Source: Brasenia schreberi (lineage: Eukaryota > Streptophyta > Magnoliopsida > Nymphaeales > Cabombaceae). From it: 64,000 bases of DNA. Both the position numbers and the translations under genes were made by a program. Below the pieces are notes generated by a model. That model ran no database searches. It saw nothing but the letters and a program-made list of their open reading frames with translations, and was not told the origin of the DNA. Position 1 is the first letter of the stretch. Every line of letters starts with the position of its first letter. Location: positions 11,685,501 through 11,749,500 of the forward strand of contig JAYKKT010000074.1 of NCBI GenBank assembly GCA_036023115.1, in the 5' to 3' direction. Of this stretch, positions 44,623 through 55,149 are shown piece after piece.

Positions 44623-46282
44623 GCACCAACAATTAGCATTCTAAGAATCTAAGCCTTTTAGCTCCGACTGAGGGGAGGAACGTTTTTTCACATAAACCAG
44701 GCCTCTTTCCACTTAGCTCCGAAGAAAGAACCACCCAAGAAAGGTGATGCAGCCTACTGTTAAATGTATACTTTCAGTAGTTGGGGTTTTCTTTTCATTA
44801 AGATCCAGTCTGTGTCGTTCAAGAAGATGAGATTTTTTGTTTGATGAATTAGGTTATGGGAAAACTTTCTAATTACCCATCCCAGCAAGTGAATTTACAT
44901 GTCTTCCAACGTCTTAGCGCCGAAAGAGTACTCCTACGTCTTCAAGCTAATTAATGAGTTGAGAGATGTACATTGTAGCGAAGTCCAACATTGCTATCCC
45001 TGTGACCAGGAAACACTGGCTTTTGATGATTATACTGCATCTTGTTTCCCTTGCAGGAGCACTAGATAGTTCATTCTCTGTATTTCATCCCAAACTCTTT
45101 TCACAATGGAAGGACAAGAGGTTTCGAGCAAGCAACAGCAGTTCTGTCATGTTCTTGTTTTATCTTCTCTTTTTTTTTTCAAACTCTCTTCTTTCAATAC
45201 TAAAAGAGAGAAGGATATGTTTCGCATTTAGTATTCTTGGACTCGGCAAAATGGAAGCAGCTAGTGCTAGATACCATGTAGCTGGTTTCATGCTGACAAA
45301 GTCTGTCCAATATGTAAATATGAAGTGCAGCGATTATGGTACATATGCCCAAAACATTCGCCACTTGGCTGGTGGTGGTACCATGTGAATCTTTCGAGAC
45401 ATTTGAGTGGTAACTCCTGTTTGGTAATGATAGGTTCACTGAAAAATTATTGGTATATTGAGCTTCGTATGGCATATAAGCTACCGATACATTTTTACAT
45501 AGTGAATTTTCTAGAAGGTCAATCAAGATCAAATTCAGCAATTTGGTTTATGAAAAGAAAACTAGGTTAACCTGACTCTTTGAATCGTGGGAGTTTGGGT
45601 CAGGTTTAACCGGGTTGCATAACTCGACCCAGTAAGATCTTGCAGACCTGATTCCTTGACTCATGGCCGGGTTTCAGGTCTAGTTCTGCTAAAAAAATTC
45701 TCCGTTTTTGAAACGCTGAATGATACTGATTGAACAAGGTAGAAGATGAAAACACTCGCCATACGTCAACTCAATGAGTGCGCCAGCTTGAGAAAAAGCA
45801 ATAGACAGACATTGAACAAATTAGATATTCACGCAACCCGAAGGCACATAACATGAAAAGTATCCACTCTTCTCCATTTATCTCTTTGTGCTCTGATTTC
45901 TCATTCTCGCTCTTTATATTTACATTGCCATCATTGAGTTTTATTTCTGCTGGAAGTGTTTCTTGCTTCGATATTCGAAACTTTAGGCAAGTATTTTCTT
46001 TCATTTCCTCTTTCCTCTTATTCTTCCTTTTTCTCTCCCAAAAACTGAAAGGCAGATGCGTCATAGCCGTGCCTGCTCCTGAAGGTGGTTGCGCTAGGAA
46101 TGCGCCGAACCAGGGAACCCACCTATTGCGCATCCCCCATCGTTTGTGGCGCGTTCATCTTTGAGGACAGACTCGACTGTGGTGTGTGTGTCTTTGAGAG
46201 CGAGTCTTTAGAGACATCCGAATGATGTCTTTTGATTTTTTCCATATTCCTTATTCACATTTGTGTTTCTTTTTTAATTTGT
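44623..46282. other. RECQL2 3' flank, no gene
   Basis: This stretch holds the RECQL2 3' UTR and flank. Short open frames at 44966-45388 and 45853-46164 show no family resemblance. A CG-containing stretch near 45585-45690 is of unknown origin. Confidence 0.55.
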
Positions 46283-47114
46283 AGATAATAGCTAAGCCTT
46301 TTCTCATTCTAGACGAGAAAGGCTACATATGTTGTTTTTTTCATAGAGAGTTCGATAGCGTACGCCACTAACAATTACCTAAAATAAGCTATATCATTTA
46401 TTATTATTATTTTGTAATAAATTTTGTTACCTTTTTTTATTTAAATATTTTCACTGAGAAAACTTTATGTGATCATTTTCTCATATATCTAAATTATCAT
46501 AAACGATTTTTCTTTATTGGTACCATGTTTTAATAACCTCATTATATTTTCGGTCTTCCGTCATGTTATTACACATCCATCTCAACAATTTTATTTCTAT
46601 CACAGATATTGAACATGCTCATGATTAACTGCTCAACATTGATAATCAAAAAATATAACAAATCTAATTATTGCTATATAATATTTACCTTCCAACTTTA
46701 ATAGTGTCTTTTTGTCACATGGAATATCTCCATTAGTTTTTATGAGTAGTATCTCCATTAGTTTTTAACCAACTTGTATTAATTCTATGAGTAGTATCTC
46801 CATTAGTTTTTATATTGCTTTAAAAAATTGAATCTATGTATTTAAAATTTTCCTTACAAGGAATGCAATGGATTCCAATCTTAATTTTTATGTCACATTA
46901 AGTAATCAAATGATCAAACTTTTATTCCATATATAATGTCTTTGTTCTATTAAGTTGAAAAGGTATGACAATCTTAATTTTCTATTTATAGTACTAATTT
47001 CCTATTAACTTTTTTCTTATACTCATCTACTAACACAATATCATTTATAAATAACATACACCAACAAGACACTTCATTTTAAATTTATTTTATTAACTCA
47101 TCAATGATCTATAT
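46283..47114 (-). mobile_element. Old RTE LINE copy O, 3' segment
   Basis: AGCTAAGCCTTTTCTCATTC followed by a decayed minus-strand RT C-terminal half. It is interrupted at 47114 by RTE P and resumes at 50111. Confidence 0.8.
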
Positions 47115-47260
47115 GATCTCATAGTCAATACAATCTTCAAAAAACGAGATGAACATTTAATTACTTATAAGAATGGCTTATCACAAACACAAATTGATTA
47201 CTTTATTTGTAGAAAAAAAGATAGAGCGTGCTATAAATATTACAAGGTAATTTCAAGAGA

Positions 47261-48560
47261 AAGTTTAACCACCCAACATCGACCTTCAGTTATGGATTTA
47301 CAAATAAAAAATGGACAAAGAAGAAAAGAGTGCATCAAGTTATTCGGACTAAATGGTGGAACCTCAAAAGCGAGAAAGAATATATATTTAAACAAAAAGT
47401 CCTTCAAGGAGATGCTTGAAATTAGGTTGGTACACCTTGTGATATGTGGAACAATATGGTTATACATATGAGGAAAGTGGCGAAAGATGTATTAGGTGTA
47501 TCTAAGGGAGGTATACCGGCACAAAAAGAAGCTTGGTGGTGCAGTGAAGTAGTGCAAAATAAAATCAAGGCAAAGAGGGCATGTTACAAATTACATTATG
47601 CTAAGAAAACTAGTGAAACTTTAAAGGCTTATAAGAAACCAAAGAATGAAGCGAAAAAGGCCATCAGTGAAGCAAAAACTAAAATTTGAGAGGATTTATA
47701 TAAAAAACTCAACTCAAAAGAGGGTGAAAGAGATATTTTTAGGATAACTAGGGTTAGAGATAAGAAAACTAAAGGTCTTAATTCTGTTAGATGCATCAAA
47801 AACGAGGATGAAAAAATTCTAGTGGCAAATGACGATATAAAAAATAGATGAAAAAACTATTTTTATAAGCTTTTTAATGAAAATAAAGATGTTAGTATTA
47901 GCTTAGGAGAAAGTTTAACCACCCAACATCGACCTTTAGTTATGGATTTACAAATAAAAAATGGACAAAGAAGAAAAGAGTGCATCAAGCTATTCAGACT
48001 AAATGGTGGAACCTCAAAAGCGAGAAAGAAGATATATTTAAATAAAAAGTCCTTTAAGGAGATGCTTGGAATTATGTTGGTACACCTTATGATATGTAGA
48101 ACAATATGGTTATACATATTAGGAAAGTGGCGAAAGATGTATTAGGTGAATCTAAGGGAGATGTACCGGCACAAAAAGAAGCTTGGTGGTGGAGTGAAGT
48201 AGTACAAAATAAAATCAAGGCAAAGAGGGCATGTTACAAATTACATTATACTAAGAAAACTAGTGAAACTTTAGAGGTTTATAAGAAAGCAAAGAAGGAA
48301 GCGAAAAAAGGTCGTGAGTGAAGCAAAACCTAACATTTGAGAGGATTTATATAAAAAACTTAACTCAAAAGAGGGTGAAAGAGATATTTTTAGAATAGCT
48401 AGGGCTATAGATAAGAAAACTAAAGATCTTAATTCTATTAGATGCATAAAAGATGAGGATGAAAAAATTCTAGTGACAAATGATGATATAAGAAATAGAT
48501 GGGAAAACTATTTTTATAAGCTTTTTAATGAAAATAAAGATGCTAGTATTAGGTTAGGAG
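47261..48560 (+). repeat. 650-bp direct duplication within RTE P
   Basis: AAGTTTAACCACCCAACATC starts at 47261 and again at 47911. The two units cover the linker between endonuclease and RT. The junction is at TTAGGAGA, a short stretch present at both ends of the unit. Confidence 0.88.
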
Positions 48561-49462
48561 AGTTAGCCAAATCAGAAAAGTATATAAACCACAATTTCTA
48601 CCAACGTATTCAAAAGAATGAAGTCAAAGAGACTCTTAAACATATGAAGGGTGGTAAATCGATAGGACCATATAATATTCCTATAAAAGTTTGTAAAATA
48701 CTAGGAGAAATAGGAATCACTTGGCTCATAAGACTATTTAATGAAATATGGAGAAACCAAAAGATGCTCGAGGAATGGAGAGCAAGTACACTTATACCCA
48801 TATATAAGAACAAGGGAGACATTCAAAATTGTGCGAATTATCGAGGTATCAAGTTAATGAGTCATACTATGAAATTATGGGAAAGAATTATCGAACGTAG
48901 GTTAAGACAAGTATCAAGTACAATAGAGAACCAATTTGGACTCATGTCAGGCAGATCTACTGATGAAACGATTCACCTTTTCAGAGGTCTTATTGAACAT
49001 TTTAGAGGAAAAAAGAAAGAGCTTCATATGATATTTATTGATATAGAAAAAGCTTATGATAGTGTATCGAGGGAGGTTTTTTATAGAACATTGGAAAAAA
49101 TAGGTATCCCATTGGCTTACATTAACCTTATAAGAGACATGTACGATGGTGCAAAAACATGTGTAAGGACTCATGAAGGAATGACAGACTTCTTTGAAGG
49201 CAATATTGGGTTACATCAAGGATCAACTTTAAGTCCATACTTATTTATAATGGTGATTGATGAGTTAACAAAACATATTCAACATGAAGTGCCTTGGTGT
49301 AAGTTATTTGGAGATGACATTGTGTTAGTAGAAGAGTCTAAGGAAAAAGTTAATAGAAAATTAGAACTACAGAGAGAAGCATTAGAAAGCAAAGGCCTCC
49401 GACTTAGTAGAACAAAGACAAAATATATGGAATGTAAGTTTGATCATTTGGTTACTTCATAG
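48473..49462 (+). pseudogene. RTE reverse transcriptase fragment (copy P)
   Basis: This is the longest uninterrupted RT segment in the window. It runs from [20 protein letters not shown] through [30 protein letters not shown] and [12 protein letters not shown] to the catalytic box, here FGDD rather than FADD. The stop lies after DHLVTS. Frames on both sides are broken. Confidence 0.9.
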
Positions 49463-50095
49463 GAGATAAAAATTAAAATTGGCACACATTGCATCCCCAA
49501 AAGGAAAGTTTTAAATACATAGGGTCAATTTTTTAAAGTGATGGAAGATTGATGGAGATGTTACGCATAGAATTAATGTTGGTTGGTTAAAATGGAGAGG
49601 AACATCAAGTATTCTTTGTGATAAGAAGATACCATTAAAGTTAAAAGGTAAATATTATAGAACATTAATTAGACCTGTCATGTTTTATGGTTCTGAGTGT
49701 TTGGCAGTTATCAATCAACATGTACAAAAGATATCTATGAGAAATGAAGATGTTGAGATAGATGAGTGGTGATACAAGAAAAGACCGTATACATAATGAA
49801 GTTATTAGAAATAAATTAGGAGTGACACTAATAGAGGATAAAATGAGAGAATATCATTTAAGATGGTTTGTACATCATAAGAAGAGCCTGTAAGAAAGTA
49901 TGAAAAACTAAATATGGAAAGTATTAAAAGAGGTAGAGGACGACCACAAAAGTGTTGGAAAGAAAGAATAAAGAATGATCTAGCTTATTGTGAGTTAACT
50001 GCTGACATGGCACATGATAAAGCTATGTGGAAACAAAAAAATCTATGTAGTAGACCCCGTCTAGTATGGGAAAAAGGCTTAGTTGTTGTTGTTGT

Positions 50096-50625
50096 ATCAA
50101 TGATCTATATAAATAAATATAGACTTAAAGATGATCCTTGATGTAATTTAATATTAACTTCAAATAAATCTTTTATAGGTCCTCGCACATATTTAGGCAC
50201 CATCTTACATGTATCAGTCTCTAATAAGATTGATGTATATCAATGAAAAACCTCTCTTTTCTAAAGTTATTCAAAAAATATCTCTTGAAACCCTATCACA
50301 AGCTTTTTCAAGAACAATAAACACTATGAAAATATTTTTCTTTTTTACTCTAAAATAGTCTATAAGACATCTAAGTAGGCATGAATTTGAATTGGTTATC
50401 TATTATACTACACTTTCGTCAACGAATGTTTAATAAATTTTTCTCATAATTTGATAGTATAATCCATCAACTTTATATCTTAATAATTTGTACAATTCTG
50501 AATGTCTTTTTTTGTTCTTCTATATATATATATATATAACTATTCTCTTTCTTAATTCCGTAAACATCTTTTGTTTTTTATATTTCATTAAATAATCTTA
50601 TAAGCTAAGTGATATACATTTTTCC
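50096..50625 (-). mobile_element. Old RTE LINE copy O, continuation
   Basis: After the duplicated ATCAATGATCTATAT the minus-strand RT core continues: the [11 protein letters not shown] region near 50115-50150, the AYD motif near 50300 and the ENQFGFM region near 50380. Similarity fades at about 50625. An (AT)n tract lies at 50520-50537. Confidence 0.78.
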
Positions 50626-50876
50626 TAAGATGTCAAATGACACAGCTATAAAATAAATGATGATATTAAAATGACTATTATGTACCAAATGATATATATA
50701 TATATATTATTGAGTTTGAATGTGACAGAGTTGATTATTTATTTGTAGTTAAAATAGACAATATTTTGTGGGTAGGATAGAGTTGAAATGTTTTGTGGTT
50801 GAGGTGAGTCCAGAAACAATGCTCTACAAACGGTGGAGAACGAGGGTGTGTGTTGGGCTTGGACCTCCTTTGTAGC

Positions 50877-50931
<55 letters not shown>
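50626..50931. promoter_or_regulatory. 5' flank of the CX9C gene with (AT)n and (GA)n tracts
   Basis: The stretch holds an (AT)8 tract at about 50692-50707 and a (GA)n tract of about 52 bp at 50880-50931, which ends directly at the ATG. GA tracts in plant 5' leaders are often bound by GAGA-binding (BPC) proteins; that role here is inference. No clear TATA box is seen. Confidence 0.5.
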
Positions 50932-50934
<3 letters not shown>

Positions 50935-51195
50935 TCGGCATGCGGGCGGTTGCGCGAGGCGTTGGAGGAGTGCCACCGGCGGTTCCGGGAGCCGGAACGG
51001 ACGGCTCTCTGCAAGCACACCAACCGCAGCCTAGCCACCTGCCTCGTCTCCATCGCCTGCCCCGACGAGGTCGACGCTGTCCGTGCCTTCTGCACCTCCG
51101 CCGGAACAGCCACCAAGCGCTCCAATTGCCGCGAAGCCCAGACCGCCCTCGCCGTCTGTCTCTCCCTCCACCAGAAATCTCCATCGCCCCCCTAA
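50932..51195 (+). CDS. Small CX9C-type cysteine protein, 87 residues
   Basis: The intronless ORF of 87 codons is much richer in GC than its surroundings. Cysteines at 4, 14, 27, 37, 43, 54, 66 and 76 give three exact CX9C spacings (4/14, 27/37, 66/76) and one CX10C (43/54). Paired CX9C motifs are typical of CHCH proteins that are imported into the mitochondrial intermembrane space and oxidised there. That assignment is inference from spacing. There is no N-terminal presequence, as is usual for that class. The ATG at 50932 (MSACGRLREALEEC) is chosen because the in-frame extension upstream is only an Arg-Glu run from the (GA)n tract. I do not recognise a specific family name. Confidence 0.8.
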
Positions 51196-51746
51196 CTGAT
51201 ATCACCGCCATTCATCCGATTGTCGGTGGATCGATCGGCCGACTTACAGAAATATTGGTTGGTTCTCCTTCCGATTTAATCGAATCGTTTGCTCTCTTTG
51301 GTGAAGGAATTTGGTTTCTCTCTGCTCCTTCTCTTGACAATTTTTTTATGGCGTCCATATTCTCTTCGTTAGTACTTGCTTCTGAATCCTAGTTACTCAG
51401 GTTACGACATTTGTTGTTATTTAGTCCTGAATTCTCTGCTGTGTTTTTCTCATATAGGTTGACTAGTTGTGGTATATAAATGGCTTTGCGTGAATCTGCA
51501 AGCTTTTCTATGTCTGGAATCTATCACTTTGTTAAGATTTGTTGCCTACCCATTTTTCAGTTCCGGGAAATTACCTTTACTGTTCCTTGCAACCGTGTTT
51601 TCACATGGTGAGGTTTTGTCTTGTTCTCCTTTTCCAGCACGAACTGCATCGATACGCAAACACATTTATCATATGGTGTATTATACAGTATGATAAATAA
51701 CTATTTTAAAAATTAGAGAATTAAGTAAATTGAAAAACTAAAAAGA
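51196..51746. other. 3' flank of the CX9C gene
   Basis: Probable 3' UTR and flank; no further gene is recognised before the SINE-like copy J. Confidence 0.5.
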
Positions 51747-51963
51747 AACTCCGTCCATGTAAGGGAGCACCCTCCCTTGCATGCCCAGTCCCAAGCCCAA
51801 GCCCGAATAAAAGAGGAGGATTGCGTTAGGCTTCCGCCAGCCACATTAAAACCTTGTCGGACATATTTACCATGGATTCTACAAATTATGATAGGGCTCT
51901 GCGGAAACAAAGAATCCATGTAGTCGACCCCATCTAGTATGGGAAAAGGCTTAGTTGTTGTTT
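51747..51963 (+). mobile_element. SINE-like RTE partner, copy J
   Basis: AACTCCGTCCATGTAAGGGA starts a copy of about 217 bp that ends GGGAAAAGGCTTAGTTGTTG. It has the same 5'-plus-3' structure as copies H and I. The flanks GAAAAACTAAAAAG and GAAAAATCAGAAAAG suggest a decayed target duplication. Confidence 0.87.
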
Positions 51964-52149
51964 TTGAAAAATCAGAAAAGAATAAAATGCTGTACTGGAT
52001 TAGAAGAAAAAGCATATGCAATACATAAGAAACTCATTGTACATTCTTCATGGACCATGGACAATAGTCGTAGAATCTACATCATGAATTCTACTTCAAC
52101 ATCTTCATTTATTCTTAGGTTCTCATGATTTGTGATGGTCATTCATTTT

Positions 52150-52405
52150 CTTTTATTAAGATGGTTTGGACACATGGAAAGGATACTAAAGGAAGCTATG
52201 GTAAGAAGTGTGAGAAACTAGATAATGTTATGCTAAAAGAGGAAGAAGAAGGCCACATAATTATGGGAAGGAAACGATAAACGAATAATCTAGTTTCTGT
52301 TGATGAGTTAACTGTTAGCATGTCACAGGATTGAACTCCAGAAAAACAAAGAATCCATGTAGCCTACCCCATCTAGCATGGGAAAAGATGTAGTAGTTGT
52401 TTTTG
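52150..52405 (+). mobile_element. Decayed RTE 3' end
   Basis: AAGATGGTTTGGACACATGG corresponds to RLRWFGHIE of the RTE C-terminus. The copy ends AATCCATGTAGCCTACCCCA and a degraded GTTG tail. Confidence 0.75.
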
Positions 52406-52563
52406 TTGTATCATTTCCTTTGATTAACCTTTCTCTCTTCAAATCTTCAACCATTTCGATTCTTGTTGCATGGAAATCTGTTTTACCTGTACAAGTAGAT
52501 TCTTGGTATGCCTGGTTCCTTTTCCTTCTGACAAAGATATGCCATATTCCTAAGTTGAAGATA

Positions 52564-52613
52564 CAAACAACAACAACAACTAAGCCTTTTTCCATACTAG
52601 ACGGGTTCGGCTA
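52564..52613 (-). mobile_element. 50-bp RTE 3'-end insertion
   Basis: This insertion consists only of the RTE tail and about 35 bp of 3' end (CAACTAAGCCTTTTTCCATA then CTAGACGGGTTCGGCTA). It is flanked by a perfect 20-bp duplication ATATTCCTAAGTTGAAGATA (52544-52563, 52614-52633). Confidence 0.92.
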
Positions 52614-52633
52614 ATATTCCTAAGTTGAAGATA

Positions 52634-54319
52634 TGACAACGAAATTTGTATTCCAAACCCTTCCCGTCTCCTTCATGAGCTGTCTTGCAGTTTTACAATC
52701 TGGGTTGCTATTAATATTAGAGGCCATTCTTTGGTTTGGGCTTGGAAAAGGGGACCGAAGTATCAAACTTTACAAGTTCCCTATTTTTTAGAGTTAATTA
52801 GTAAAGACACACACAAAGATGAATCTGTAGAGGAGTTCGAGTTAGAAAGTATCATACATTGACACATCCTAGAGATATTGTGTCGATTTGGGTGCTGATA
52901 TTTGATAAGGTCATATTGTAGTGTACAATATGGTTCATTTTCCCCTAAATACTTTATTTAAAAGTGCATCACATTGAATCACTTCCAATGGAGATAAACT
53001 TTAGTTGAAATGCTGGTGACTGACATTGATAGAAATGTTTTGACAAGCATGCAAAAATGTATTGCTGTACATAACATTATACATATGCATAATTAAGAGC
53101 AAACATTGTCACATGATTCACGACAAAATTTACATGTAACTTGTTGGTTATTCATTTAATTTAAAATTTCTATAACTTGAAATGAGTGCAACCCTTTTCA
53201 AACTAATGCAGGGTATTCTCAATTCTTTAATATGATAGGATCATCTCGTGCAAGTCTTACTGAACATCCAAGCACCGTAATGCCTTGGCTTTCCTTGCAG
53301 ATGAAAATATGAGAGATGACGAGGAGGTCTCTGTGGACAAGCTTGAGACTAGATTCAAAATATAGAATCTCCCAAAGTAATTTAGTACTAGGAGATTTAG
53401 GTTAAATGTGTTGTTAAATAGGGTCTGTTATTTTCAAGCAGATTGATAAATCATAAAAGTCCTATTGATTTGAATTTTGTTGCTTCCTGTTCCCTTCTCT
53501 CAGTATCGGTTTCTTTTTATAGGTTTTGTAGAATGAATGAAAGGAAAGTTCACGTGCTTTCTATGCTTCCTTATAAATACCACACACACAGAGACACATT
53601 ATATTATATACATGATCTTGTTTCTAAACCTTGATCTCTTTTATTGAATCAAAATAGATTTGACAAGTTTTTTGAGTTTTTAATTATTTTAATCTTTCAC
53701 ATTTTAGAAAGTATTTCCTTCGAACAAGCAGGTAGGTCACAATATGATACAATAAAGAACAACAAGTAGTTGCCATAAGTATGTATTGATTTCCTCTCAA
53801 TATGGGTTTAGGTATGATATTTGTGCCACACCATGGTTGCCAATCGGGTGATTTTAGAATGGTCCTCTTTCTGATAAACGGTAGTGGTTCCTGATGTAAG
53901 TTATTTGTGTAAACAGGGACTTGTTTCATAAGGAAAGATTGTGTTTTAATTACAACCCTTTGATGCTGTCTTCAGATTAATTGTACATGGTCCTCCGTAG
54001 TTTCTGCAGCACATTTTGGCATGGTAGAGTTCATCGACCTATAGTACTTCATTGAAGCAGTAAAATAGCTATGCTTCGAAAAAGAAATATTAGATTGTTT
54101 AGTGTAATGTGAGATGGTATGCCTTATACTCTTGTGGCATGCCAGTGTCATGAGCAAGTTGGAATATTCCCATGGATATATCATATTGTGGGGGTATATA
54201 TGCATCATAGAGTTTCTAAGAAAAATTTCTGGTCTGGTGATTTTATTATGTTTCTGGATTCAATAGAAATTGAAACGGTTCCTTATAAATGGTTATTTCT
54301 GTGTTGCTGGATGACGCAG
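52634..54319. other. Region without a recognised gene
   Basis: The stretch 53212-53312 has a splice-acceptor-like start and reads YSQFFNMIGSS ... PWLSLQMKI before TGA, but nothing else supports it. A short (CA)n run lies at 53580. I see no transposon here. Confidence 0.45.
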
Positions 54320-54765
54320 GAAGGTCAAGTTGTAGAAAGAGCTCTAGGAGTCGGATGACTTGATGATTTTGGCATACAACTTTCTGATGATGCACACAGA
54401 GTTGCAGAAAGCTTCTTTTCAAGCATGTTGAATCAGGTAGAAGTAGTGCAATTTTTCCTTCTCTATATGTACATTTGAGTCAAGAAATCAGATGGATCAC
54501 TCTGATGCTTATACGTAGCCATGTCCTCTTTAAAAAATAATTATCAAAAAGTTTGTCCGTTGATAAGTTCTAAATACAGAAGATGTTTGCAATAATAACT
54601 TGAAAATCTGAATCCTGCTCATTGTTGTGCATTTGTTATGATGTGCAGATAGTCTGTGATCACTGCTCCAGATGGCACCAAAAGCTACCGTTTACATGGC
54701 ATGAGAAACTGTTTTCAGAAACCAAAAGAAAAAAGGGCAGCAGCCGAGCAGGATTCGGCTTGTAG
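54320..54765 (+). pseudogene. Two possible terminal exons of an unrecognised gene
   Basis: Candidate exon 54320-54436 follows GACGCAG and ends CAG|GTAGAA. It reads EGQVVERALGVG, a TGA stop, then LDDFGIQLSDDAHRVAESFF. Candidate exon 54649-54765 follows TGTGCAG and reads IVCDHCSRWHQKLPFTWHEK, ends GSSRAGFGL and stops with TAG. Both are phase 0. Splice sites and protein-like composition support a real gene end; the TGA suggests a pseudogene, or a splice choice different from mine. I do not recognise the family. Confidence 0.4.
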
Positions 54766-55149
54766 ATCACATAGTTCAGTCATTTATATATGATCCCTCT
54801 TTCCAACCAAAAAGAAACTGAAATTGACCCTTTGATAAGTTAGAAGGTTTTAGTCAGTTAGAAAAGATCCCTCTTTATGCCTAGAAGAAACTGACTTGAC
54901 CATTGGATAATTTGGAAATCTTTGATTGTCCTAGCTCATGTTGATGGATCAATTGGCTTCTTTGTTATTCAATTGTGACCAAGCTGTCCCTTGTCTATTG
55001 AAGTGAATACGCAGCTGTGTTTCTAATGCCTGATGGGAGACTTACCTTGTACAAAACAAATGCAGCCAAGTATGGAAAGAACACAGGAGCTGGAGTCTGA
55101 AGATGTACAGATTATGCGTTTTTTTATTAATATAGAATGTGAAGTTGAT

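Larger units (their letters stand above)
47115..50095 (+). mobile_element. RTE LINE copy P, 5'-truncated, inserted in copy O
   Basis: The copy is flanked by a perfect 15-bp target duplication ATCAATGATCTATAT (47100-47114, 50096-50110). It begins late in the endonuclease domain and ends AAAAAGGCTTAG(TTG)n. A 650-bp tandem duplication has units starting at 47261 and 47911. The RT is open over 329 codons at 48473-49462. Confidence 0.92.

Noticed and set aside
45853..46164. 103-codon open frame rich in Ser, Phe and Leu
   Set aside because: Its composition is that of translated pyrimidine-rich intergenic DNA. There is no motif, no homologue I recognise and no splice context.
50850..51392. 180-codon frame through the CX9C gene in another frame, beginning with an Arg-Glu repeat
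   Set aside because: It is driven by the (GA)n tract and by the GC-rich composition. The 50932 frame has the regular cysteine spacing and a natural ATG after the tract.
53212..53312. Possible exon reading YSQFFNMIGSS...MPWLSLQMKI
   Set aside because: It has an acceptor-like AG and an open frame, but no partner exon and no family resemblance.
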